Position numbers and translations under genes: made by a program. Shown piece after piece: positions 1 through 6,018 of a DNA stretch of 10,241 nt. Source of the stretch: Promethearchaeota archaeon CR_4 (GTDB lineage: Archaea; Asgardarchaeota; Lokiarchaeia; Sigyniarchaeales; CR-4). Under the pieces are notes generated by a model. It saw nothing but the letters and a program-made list of their open reading frames with translations. It did not search any database and had not been told where the DNA came from. Location of the stretch: contig MBAA01000056.1 in assembly GCA_001940655.1 (NCBI GenBank), positions 2,801 through 13,041 of the forward strand, read 5' to 3'. The stretch's first letter is position 1. Every line of letters starts with the position of its first letter.

Positions 1-612
1 GTGCGAGATATGGTCCGGAATCCGGATAAATTACACGAGGCACTCGATATCATAACTGAAATTCAAATTGAATATGTTGAAAAACAAATCGAGGCTGGAG
101 CAAGATCTATCCTTGTACCGGTAGTTCTTGCAGAAAGGGAACTAATAAGCAAAAAAATGTGGGAAGAACTCGATGCACCTTATCAGAAACGGATTGCTGA
201 CGTAGTCATGAAAAAGGGAGCATTTTATGTTGCCCATACGTGTGGCCGGGGCCCGTATTTCGACCTGCTGATTAAATGGCTGAGACCTTCAATCATACAA
301 AATGCCTTTCTGCCAGATGGGGTCGAAACCGAACAGGAAATGGTCGCAAAATATGGTAAAAAATTGATATTATTAGGTTATCTGAGCGTGTCGCAACTTG
401 CGTGGTGGAATCCCACTGATATAATGATGGAATGTAAAAGGCAGATTGATGTCTTCGGAAAATCACCAGCCGGATACTTTCTCGGAGCTTCGTGTGAATA
501 CCCTCCCTATGCTCCACTTTATAATGCGATGGCTGTGGTGAAAGCCGCAAAGATTTTCGGAATTAATTATAAGGCAGGTAAAGGGCCTAATTACGGGGAG
601 GAGGGAGCCTAA
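1..612 (+). CDS. Uroporphyrinogen decarboxylase-family (MtaA/MtbA/CmuA-like) corrinoid methyltransferase, 5'-partial
   Basis: This is the C-terminal 203 residues or so of a URO-D-fold methyltransferase. Family members have about 330-350 residues, so the N-terminal third or more lies left of the window, and the GTG at position 1 is probably an internal valine codon. The zinc-site pattern HxC is visible as HTCG (H79, C81), with a second cysteine at C165 in GASCEYPPYAP. These match the zinc ligands that MtaA, MtbA and CmuA-type enzymes use to activate a thiol or methyl acceptor. Such enzymes move methyl groups between a corrinoid protein and coenzyme M, tetrahydrofolate or a methylated substrate in the cytoplasm. 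The next gene encodes a corrinoid protein in the same frame, one stop codon away, which supports a two-component methyl-transfer system. The substrate cannot be read from the sequence. Family is confident; specificity is unknown. Confidence 0.88.
   Translation: MRDMVRNPDKLHEALDIITEIQIEYVEKQIEAGARSILVPVVLAERELISKKMWEELDAPYQKRIADVVMKKGAFYVAHTCGRGPYFDLLIKWLRPSIIQNAFLPDGVETEQEMVAKYGKKLILLGYLSVSQLAWWNPTDIMMECKRQIDVFGKSPAGYFLGASCEYPPYAPLYNAMAVVKAAKIFGINYKAGKGPNYGEEGA
595..607 (+). promoter_or_regulatory. Shine-Dalgarno sequence for the corrinoid gene (supports ATT start at 613)
   Basis: GGGGAGGAGGGAG covers the last codons of the methyltransferase gene and ends five bases before the ATT at 613. 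It contains GGAGG and GAGGGAG, both complementary to the usual 16S rRNA 3' end. It is well placed for 613 and far from the first canonical in-frame start, a TTG at 763. Confidence 0.72.
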
Positions 613-1257
613 ATTTCCAAGGAAGATATATTAACCAAGCTTAGACAAAGCGTTTTAAATTTCGACAATAAAGCGGCGAACGATACTGCAAAAGAAGCTT
701 TAGCAGCAGGAATCGACCCGGTAGATGCGATTAAGAATGGTCTTTATGCTGCCCTCCAAGAATTGTGTACGGAGTATGAAAACACAGTTTTTTTAACGGA
801 TATATTACTAGCTTGTGATGCTTTCTATGCAGGTGTTGGGATTCTAAAAGCGGCTATCGATCCTCAAACGCAACGGGCGAATCGAAAGGGTGTGGTAGTT
901 CTCGGGGTTGTTGAAGGGGACATCCACGACCTTGGCAAAAATATGGTGAAATATTTAATGGAAGCTGAGGGATTTGAAGTCCACGACTTGGGATTTAACG
1001 TTAAAGCCGAGAAATTTGTCGAAATGGCTAAGCAGACTAATGCCGACATCATCATGATATCCCTCATGTTAAGTTCGATGTTTCCCGAAATCAGTAAAAT
1101 TGTGCAGTTAGCGAAAGAGAAAGGAATAGGGGCAAAGATTATGGCAGGTGGGGGTCCAGTAACTGAAGAGATCGCTCAAAAATTTGGCGCCGATGGTTGG
1201 GCCTTGACCGCGCCTCTAGCGGTCAAGCAAGCATTGAAAATACTCAAAAAAAAATAG
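613..1257 (+). CDS. Methyltransferase-associated corrinoid (cobalamin-binding) protein, MtbC/MttC/MtmC-like
   Basis: This is a 214-residue cytoplasmic corrinoid shuttle protein that carries a methyl group on cobalt between two methyltransferases. Residues 1-90 form the helical cap domain, with LACDAFYAGVGILKA near 66-80. Residues 92-214 are the Rossmann-like B12-binding domain. That domain shows the lower-axial-ligand motif DxHxxG (D103, H105, G108, in GDIHDLG), the SxL motif (S150-L151) and the glycine-rich AGGGP loop at 178-182. The start is unusual. The frame opens at 613 with ATT immediately after the upstream TAA, preceded by a strong Shine-Dalgarno sequence. The peptide beginning ISKEDILTKL aligns with the usual family N-terminus MSKEEILEKL. 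The first canonical start (TTG 763) would remove 50 residues of the cap domain, leaving 164 residues. Family is confident; initiation at ATT is inferred. Confidence 0.9.
   Translation: MSKEDILTKLRQSVLNFDNKAANDTAKEALAAGIDPVDAIKNGLYAALQELCTEYENTVFLTDILLACDAFYAGVGILKAAIDPQTQRANRKGVVVLGVVEGDIHDLGKNMVKYLMEAEGFEVHDLGFNVKAEKFVEMAKQTNADIIMISLMLSSMFPEISKIVQLAKEKGIGAKIMAGGGPVTEEIAQKFGADGWALTAPLAVKQALKILKKK
1203..1227 (+). repeat. Perfect 9-bp inverted repeat (hairpin) near the 3' end of the corrinoid gene
   Basis: CTTGACCGC at 1203-1211 pairs perfectly with GCGGTCAAG at 1219-1227 across a 7-base loop. It lies inside the coding region, about 28 bases before the TAG stop, and is followed by an A-rich stretch and then T-runs at 1259-1269. 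It could stabilise the mRNA 3' end or contribute to termination between the two convergent genes. No function is shown. Confidence 0.6.
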
Positions 1258-1336
1258 GTTTTGCTTTTTCCCTAATTCATCACGCATCCTTTGTCAAATT
1301 CCACGCGTTAATTTTTAATTCGATAGAATTTGTTGA
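1258..1336 (+). terminator. Convergent intergenic region with T-run termination signal
   Basis: This 79-base gap separates the convergent corrinoid and M20 peptidase genes. Just after the corrinoid stop, T-runs (TTTT at 1259-1262, TTTTT at 1265-1269) fit archaeal oligo-T termination on the plus strand. The rest is AT-rich with no further recognisable signal. Confidence 0.45.
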
Positions 1337-2596
1337 CTATGCTTGCATCATCAATGTGAATATTTTTAGTTCTTCGAAAAGCCAGTCGAGTACACAATAT
1401 TCGTTTGGTTTGTGTGCTTGTCCATCGGTGCGCTCATAAACCGCTACGGGAATACCTTTTATCCGGAAATACGCGCCACACGTGCCACCCCCGACCCCTC
1501 CTAAGATTGGATCAATCCCTCGAACGTTCTTAATTGCTGCGTTCAAAAGCTCAACCACGGGACTATTTGCAGGAGTGGGAGGGGCTTGCAGATTGAGATT
1601 TGAGAGGAATGAAATAGCGATTTTGCTTCCGGTTGCTTTCTCGAATATTGCCCGCATTCGCTCAATTTCTCCCAGCACATCTTTAATGGGATACTCTGGG
1701 AGGATCCGGCAATCAAAATATAGCACGTCCTTGCCAGGTACAGCATTGATGTTTTCTTGGTTAGTCTCTTTTTTCGTGGGTTCGAACGTGCAAGTAGGGG
1801 GCTTGAAAAGTGGATTCTCCAAGGGATACTTCCGGTGAAGCTGTTTGTCGAGTTCAATGGCAAATTGCATTCCGATCCGGTGAGCATTGAGGCCAAGTTC
1901 AGGCGTCGAACCGTGAGTTTGTTGGCCAGTTACCTCGATTTTCATCCATAAGATGGTTTTCTCAGCAATCTCGATGAAATTTCCTTCTGCGAATCCCGCA
2001 TCGGGCACAACTACGAGGTCAGTTTCGGAGAAAATTCCGCCTCGCTTGAGCAAGAATTCGATGCCAAATTTACTTTGCGTCTCCTCGTCGGCTACGAAAG
2101 CAATCCCCACCCGTTTAACAGGTTTTAATCCTAAATTATGTAAACACTTGATCGCGAAGAGCGTTGCCACAAGAGATTGTCCATTATCTTCTGCACCCCG
2201 ACCAAATAGTTTACCATCTTTGACGAAAGGTTTGTAGGGGTCAAAAGTCCACGCCCCTCGGTCTCCTACAGGCACAATATCTAGGTGGCAAATAAACCAC
2301 AATGTCGGGATGGTCTTTTTTTGACCAACGTAAAAGATGATGTTTGGACGGATTCCCCCCTCCGCTGTCGGGTCAGGGGCGTCATAACGTTCGATGGTGC
2401 CAAAATTCAGCGCCTTTAGATATTGTTCTAAAAAATCTGCCTTCTTTTTTTCGCCTTGCCCTCCAGAAAGTGGCGATATCGCCGGAATTGCGAGCATTGC
2501 TTGGAAAAAGTCGATTACTTCTTGTTTGTGGTCTTCAATCCAGCGTTCAATTTTCGGAAGCGAGGGAGCGGTTTTTGACACTTTCTCCATAAGCAT
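1337..2596 (-). CDS. M20-family metallopeptidase (ArgE/DapE/carboxypeptidase-like)
   Basis: This is a 419-residue di-zinc hydrolase of the M20/ArgE/DapE family, which cleaves amide bonds in peptides or N-acyl amino acids in the cytoplasm. The metal site is complete. HLD at H104/D106 supplies the first ligand, D137 in GRGAEDNG is the bridging ligand, E171-E172 in ADEET give the catalytic base and a ligand, D199 in VPDAG is a ligand, and H395 in AHKPNEY is the last ligand. H228 in QTHGSTPELGLNAH marks the lid/dimerisation domain (about 210-330) inserted between the two halves of the catalytic domain. The start ATG at 2596 (or 2590, two codons on) is preferred to the longest reading at 2668, whose extra hydrophobic residues overlap the divergent methyltransferase gene. 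No Shine-Dalgarno sequence is seen, so translation may be leaderless. The exact substrate is not readable. Confidence 0.9.
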   Translation of the reverse strand: MLMEKVSKTAPSLPKIERWIEDHKQEVIDFFQAMLAIPAISPLSGGQGEKKKADFLEQYLKALNFGTIERYDAPDPTAEGGIRPNIIFYVGQKKTIPTLWFICHLDIVPVGDRGAWTFDPYKPFVKDGKLFGRGAEDNGQSLVATLFAIKCLHNLGLKPVKRVGIAFVADEETQSKFGIEFLLKRGGIFSETDLVVVPDAGFAEGNFIEIAEKTILWMKIEVTGQQTHGSTPELGLNAHRIGMQFAIELDKQLHRKYPLENPLFKPPTCTFEPTKKETNQENINAVPGKDVLYFDCRILPEYPIKDVLGEIERMRAIFEKATGSKIAISFLSNLNLQAPPTPANSPVVELLNAAIKNVRGIDPILGGVGGGTCGAYFRIKGIPVAVYERTDGQAHKPNEYCVLDWLFEELKIFTLMMQA

Positions 2597-2642
2597 CGTA
2601 ATATTGACAAACCAAAAAATAATGCGAATAATTCCTACCCAT
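2597..2642. promoter_or_regulatory. Compact divergent start region with shared A/T tract
   Basis: Only 46 bases separate the ATG of the M20 peptidase (2596, minus) from the likely ATG of the SAM methyltransferase (2643, plus); the gap is 25 bases if the upstream ATG at 2622 is used. An A-tract at 2614-2622 (AAAAAATAA) lies about 21-30 bases from both starts. It could therefore serve as a TATA-like element in both directions for leaderless transcripts. Neither gene has a visible Shine-Dalgarno sequence, which fits that reading. This is inferred from spacing only. Confidence 0.35.
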
Positions 2643-3218
2643 ATGCGGATCGCGCTCGCTGAGGTCAAACGAAAATGTGGTTCATTTTTTGGAAAGTCAT
2701 TTGAATTAGTCGCCGATTTCCTCTACAATGTCGTTTCAGACCTAAAATTAAAGAAAACCAGTAAATTTCTCGACATTGGGACGGGGAGTGGGATTATGAG
2801 CATAATCTTAGCGATTCAAGATTTTAAGATCATCACGGGCGAACCGGCAGGGGATAATTGGGCTGACTGGCAGACGCCTGTGAAAAGTCTCGGTCTCGAG
2901 AAACAGATTAGTTTCCAACCATTCCGCGCTGAGGCTCTCCCCTTTAATGATGCGAGTTTTGACGCGATTTTTATCTTCGGCTCGTTCCATCACATAGCAG
3001 AAAAAACGTTGACATTACAGGAATGCTCTCGGTGCCTCAAGGCAACGGGGGTTCTTGTTATTTTTGAGTTTCATCCGAAGGGAATTGCGCTCCTACGAAA
3101 GGAAATTCCTAATCATCCTGACGCAGCGAATCCTCTAGATTATTTAGGACAGTTGCAGTTATCATACGAGATTCGATCTAACGAGTACATGAACGCTTAC
3201 ATCTTTCACAAAAAGTGA
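2643..3218 (+). CDS. Class I SAM-dependent methyltransferase (Methyltransf_11-like)
   Basis: This 191-residue cytoplasmic protein has the Rossmann-fold SAM-binding pattern. Motif I is FLDIGTGSG at 42-50. An acidic residue in ITGEP (E67) sits at the end of strand 2. AEALPFNDASFDAIF at 96-110 is the post-motif II/III region usual in Methyltransf_11 enzymes. SFHHI at 114-118 resembles the variable active-site loop of small-molecule methyltransferases. The C-terminus after residue 145 is short. No target-recognition domain is visible, so the substrate is unknown. The start is ambiguous. ATG 2643 gives 191 residues and ATG 2622 gives 198. The longer reading from 2394 runs antisense through the M20 gene and is not believable. 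No Shine-Dalgarno sequence is present. The gene is divergent from the M20 gene and about 100 bases upstream of glmS. Confidence 0.82.
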   Translation: MRIALAEVKRKCGSFFGKSFELVADFLYNVVSDLKLKKTSKFLDIGTGSGIMSIILAIQDFKIITGEPAGDNWADWQTPVKSLGLEKQISFQPFRAEALPFNDASFDAIFIFGSFHHIAEKTLTLQECSRCLKATGVLVIFEFHPKGIALLRKEIPNHPDAANPLDYLGQLQLSYEIRSNEYMNAYIFHKK

Positions 3219-3321
3219 CTTCAAACTTGAAAGGATCAAAAATAAATTGGCATGTAAATTCAAGAAGAAGAAAATGCAAATAAACATCGACATCGTTTCT
3301 ATTTCTCTGGAGTAATCAGTT
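3219..3321 (+). promoter_or_regulatory. glmS upstream region
   Basis: This 103-base gap starts with a small palindrome, TTCAA-AC-TTGAA (3220-3231), just after the methyltransferase stop. A TATA-like AAAAATAAAT lies at 3238-3247 and would place a transcript start near 3270. GGAG at 3309-3312 is the likely ribosome binding site, nine bases before the glmS ATG. No glmS ribozyme or other structured leader was recognised. Confidence 0.4.
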
Positions 3322-5169
3322 ATGTGTGGGATTTTTGGGATAGTGACTCAAAGCAAAGATTTGCCCGTGGCGAAATTAATCCGGGAGGGTTTACAGCGGT
3401 TGGAATACCGCGGGTATGATTCCGCGGGTATCGTAATGATCAGTGACCACAAGCTACACCTCAAGAAAGATGCCGGCAGGATAAATGACATAAATGCCAA
3501 ACTTCATTTTGACGAAATGCCCGGTTTGATTGGCATGGGGCATACCCGCTGGGCTACCCACGGTCCACCAATTGCGAAAAATGCCCATCCCCACCTCGAT
3601 TGCACGGGCAAGATAGCGGTCATACACAATGGTATCCTCGAAAATTTTCAACAATTGCGTAAAGAACTAAGCGCACGAGGGCATATATTCAAGTCTGACA
3701 CAGACACGGAAGCTGTCTCTCATTTGGTTGAAGAGTTGATCAAAAAAGGTCTCAATCTAAGGGAAGCGGCCCTGGAGGCAATTAAATGCTGTGAGGGGGC
3801 GTTTGGATTAGTTATATGTGCAGCGGATCATCCGGACTCTATAATCGTGGCGCGGCGTGAATCTCCTCTTGTAATTGGAATCGACAAGGCAAGAGGAGCT
3901 ATCTATGCGGCTTCAGATATTCCTGCCTTTTTACCCCTCACGCGAACTGCTTTGATCTTAAATGACAACGAAATGGCGGAGTTAAAACCAGACCAAGTCG
4001 ATATTTATGACCTATTAACCGACAAACCAGTGAAACGGGATTCATACGAGGTTGAGTGGAGTATCGATGCCGCGGAGAAGGGAGGATATCCCTATTTTAT
4101 GCTTAAAGAGCTACACGAGGTGCCAGCGAAAGTCAAGGCTCAGATTCACATCCCGCAGTCAGATATCGATGCTTTCGCGAAAGCGATCATTGGCGCCTCC
4201 CACTTCTACATTACCGCTGCGGGCACGGCGTATCATGCGTGTTTGGCCGGGAAGGCCCTCTTTGCGAGATTCGCCAAGATCTTCGTCAAACCGATTTTAT
4301 GCTCGGAATTTAGGGACGAACTCCGGGATTGTATGAAACCCAATTCGGTGGTCATCGCAGTCTCGCAATCGGGGGAAACTCTCGACACCCTCGAGGCAGT
4401 CCGATATGCTAGGGAAAAATATAATGCGAAGGTATGCTCTGTTGTCAACGTGGTTGGGTCCTCCCTGACCCGGTACTCCGATCACGTGATTATAACCACC
4501 GCGGGGCCGGAAATCGCCGTCGCGTCCCAAAAAGCGTATAACACGCAAGTCTCCGCCCTCTGTCTCATTGCCCTCCGCATTGCTGAATTGCAAGGACAAA
4601 TGCCTGTAGACGTGAGTCAGAAGTACCGGGAAGCATTGAACGGTGTCCCTGCGGTACTGGAAAAAATTCGCACGGAGCACGAGCAAAAAATCAAGAAACT
4701 CGCCGAGAAATATGCCAAGAAACCAAACTTTTACTTCCTCGCTCGGGGGGCGTCCGTGGCCGCAGCGGCAGAAGGGGCGTTAAAGTTCAAAGAAATTTCC
4801 TATAGCCATACCGAAGCTTATGCCGCGGGCGAGTCCAAGCACGGCCCGATTGCCCTCATCGTGAAGGACTTTCCGGTCATATTTGTCGCCCCACCTGATG
4901 ATACCTATGAACGCTTGATCGGCAACATTATGGAAATGAAAGCCCGGGGAGCCACTATCATCGCCACTGTCGCGGAATACGATGAAAAGATCACCGAACT
5001 CGCGACTGATACAATTCGGATTCCCCACCCGAAGGATGAATATTACGTAAACTTGAGTCCCCTGATGTACACTTACCCGCTTCAGATCTTCGCGTATTAT
5101 GCGGCGGTACACAACGGGCACGACCCAGACAAGCCCCGCAACCTCGCCAAGTCCGTGACTGTAAAATAA
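3322..5169 (+). CDS. glmS: Glutamine--fructose-6-phosphate aminotransferase (isomerizing), GlmS
   Basis: This complete 615-residue GlmS makes glucosamine-6-phosphate from fructose-6-phosphate and glutamine in the cytoplasm, the entry step to UDP-GlcNAc for cell-surface glycans. The N-terminal Ntn glutaminase domain (1-240) starts MCGIFGIV, giving C2 as nucleophile once Met is removed. It also shows RWATHG (74-81), the oxyanion-hole HNG (102-104) and SDTDTEA (125-131). The two SIS sugar-isomerase domains cover about 285-425 and 455-605. The first has AAGTAYH (299-305) and VSQSGETLDT (347-356), the second RGASVAAAAEGALKFKE (475-491) and ESKHGP (504-509). The family-typical C-terminus NLAKSVTVK contains the conserved lysine K611 that contacts the sugar. 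Length matches the usual 600-615 residues. GGAG lies nine bases before the ATG. GC content seems higher in the 3' half than in the 5' half. Confidence 0.98.
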   Translation: MCGIFGIVTQSKDLPVAKLIREGLQRLEYRGYDSAGIVMISDHKLHLKKDAGRINDINAKLHFDEMPGLIGMGHTRWATHGPPIAKNAHPHLDCTGKIAVIHNGILENFQQLRKELSARGHIFKSDTDTEAVSHLVEELIKKGLNLREAALEAIKCCEGAFGLVICAADHPDSIIVARRESPLVIGIDKARGAIYAASDIPAFLPLTRTALILNDNEMAELKPDQVDIYDLLTDKPVKRDSYEVEWSIDAAEKGGYPYFMLKELHEVPAKVKAQIHIPQSDIDAFAKAIIGASHFYITAAGTAYHACLAGKALFARFAKIFVKPILCSEFRDELRDCMKPNSVVIAVSQSGETLDTLEAVRYAREKYNAKVCSVVNVVGSSLTRYSDHVIITTAGPEIAVASQKAYNTQVSALCLIALRIAELQGQMPVDVSQKYREALNGVPAVLEKIRTEHEQKIKKLAEKYAKKPNFYFLARGASVAAAAEGALKFKEISYSHTEAYAAGESKHGPIALIVKDFPVIFVAPPDDTYERLIGNIMEMKARGATIIATVAEYDEKITELATDTIRIPHPKDEYYVNLSPLMYTYPLQIFAYYAAVHNGHDPDKPRNLAKSVTVK

Positions 5170-5213
5170 AATTCCACCTTCTTTCTTTCTCACTTATAGG
5201 GGGCATACTAAAA

Positions 5214-5972
5214 GTGGCAAAAAAGCACCGAAAACGCCACTCCAGGCGCGGATATCCTGTCGCGACCTTAGTCGTTTTCGAATCACGCCGTGCTCTCTTA
5301 TGGCAAGTGTTTAGTGAAACAATAAGACCTCTTGAACCGGTAAAGTTCGTTGGAAAACGGGAGGATTTAAAAGCCCTCTACGCTTTTCACGAGAAGATCG
5401 TAGATGCCCTTCGTCCTGCCCTCAAGGAGGGAATTCGGAGCGTGATTCTGGTTTCACCCCCGAAAATGCCTTATGGTAACGAGTTCCTCGTTCATGTAGA
5501 GAGTCACCACCTGTGGCTCGTGAAGACAAAGAGTCCTAACGCCGTGTCCTTTGGCACGCTGGAAGCAAAAGTTAATGATTATGATGACGTGACAATACTC
5601 GTACAATCAGCGCAGTTTCAAGCCAAGATTAGTGAAATTACTGGGGAGGAGGCAAACCAGATCCTCGCAACCCTCGAGAAACAGTTGCAGAAACCGGATG
5701 CTGACAAGGACGCCATCCTATATTCCTTACAGGACATCGAACGTGTAATATTTGCTCGCGATCCTTCAGAAAGGCATCAACCGCAATATATCATCTTTAC
5801 GGACGAATATCTTGCGTCCATTCAAGAAAAAAATCGGTTACAACGATTACTACAAATTGCGAAAAATAAAAGCGTGAAAATCCGCGTCATCAAAGCAGAC
5901 ACGAGCGCAGGGGAGAGGTTGATGCAATTTGGGGGTATTACCTGGTTTAAGAAAGAGACAGGGACAGGATAG
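5214..5972 (+). CDS. eRF1/Pelota (Dom34)-superfamily protein lacking the N-terminal domain and GGQ motif
   Basis: The 252-residue product resembles domains 2 and 3 of the eRF1/Pelota superfamily, by motif reading only. Residues 15-135 fit domain 2, an RNase H-like fold: strand VATLVVFESRRALLW at 16-30, helix HEKIVDALRPALKEGIR at 59-75, strand SVILVSPP at 76-83. Residues 165-247 fit domain 3: helix AILYSLQDIERVIFA at 167-181, strand QYIIFTDEYL at 191-200, and the C-terminal signature AGERLMQFGGITWF at 232-245, comparable to GEQLxQLTGIAAIL of Pelota. No domain 1 (codon reading or Sm-like) and no GGQ peptide-release loop are present, so it is unlikely to be a classical release factor. A very basic N-terminus, KKHRKRHSRR, could bind RNA. 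The GTG start is preceded by AGGGGG at 5198-5203. The gene follows glmS after 44 bases, probably in the same transcript. A ribosome-rescue or quality-control role is inference. Confidence 0.68.
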   Translation: MAKKHRKRHSRRGYPVATLVVFESRRALLWQVFSETIRPLEPVKFVGKREDLKALYAFHEKIVDALRPALKEGIRSVILVSPPKMPYGNEFLVHVESHHLWLVKTKSPNAVSFGTLEAKVNDYDDVTILVQSAQFQAKISEITGEEANQILATLEKQLQKPDADKDAILYSLQDIERVIFARDPSERHQPQYIIFTDEYLASIQEKNRLQRLLQIAKNKSVKIRVIKADTSAGERLMQFGGITWFKKETGTG

Positions 5973-6018
5973 TCAAGGATTGCCTCTTTTTATTCCGCGT
6001 CATATTTCATTTTTTCCT
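5973..6018 (+). terminator. T-rich termination region after the eRF1-like gene
   Basis: After the TAG at 5970-5972 there are T-runs at 5987-5991 and 6010-6015. They fit oligo-T termination of the glmS/eRF1-like transcript. The second run lies inside the 3' end of the convergent FG-GAP gene, because only 34 bases separate the two stops. Confidence 0.4.

Noticed and set aside
1775..1800. GGTTCGAAC-like sequence considered as a tRNA T-arm
   Set aside because: It lies inside the M20 coding region and no acceptor, D or anticodon arms are visible around it.
1482..2592. Several plus-strand frames opposite the M20 peptidase
   Set aside because: The M20 gene has a complete set of metal ligands, and the opposing frames are short and featureless.
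2394..2642. 5' extension of the SAM methyltransferase frame
   Set aside because: It runs antisense through the N-terminal coding part of the M20 peptidase, and the methyltransferase fold is complete from 2643.
4780..5193. Minus-strand frames of 137 and 71 codons opposite glmS
   Set aside because: They lie antisense to a highly conserved GlmS C-terminus and have no recognisable motif or start signal.
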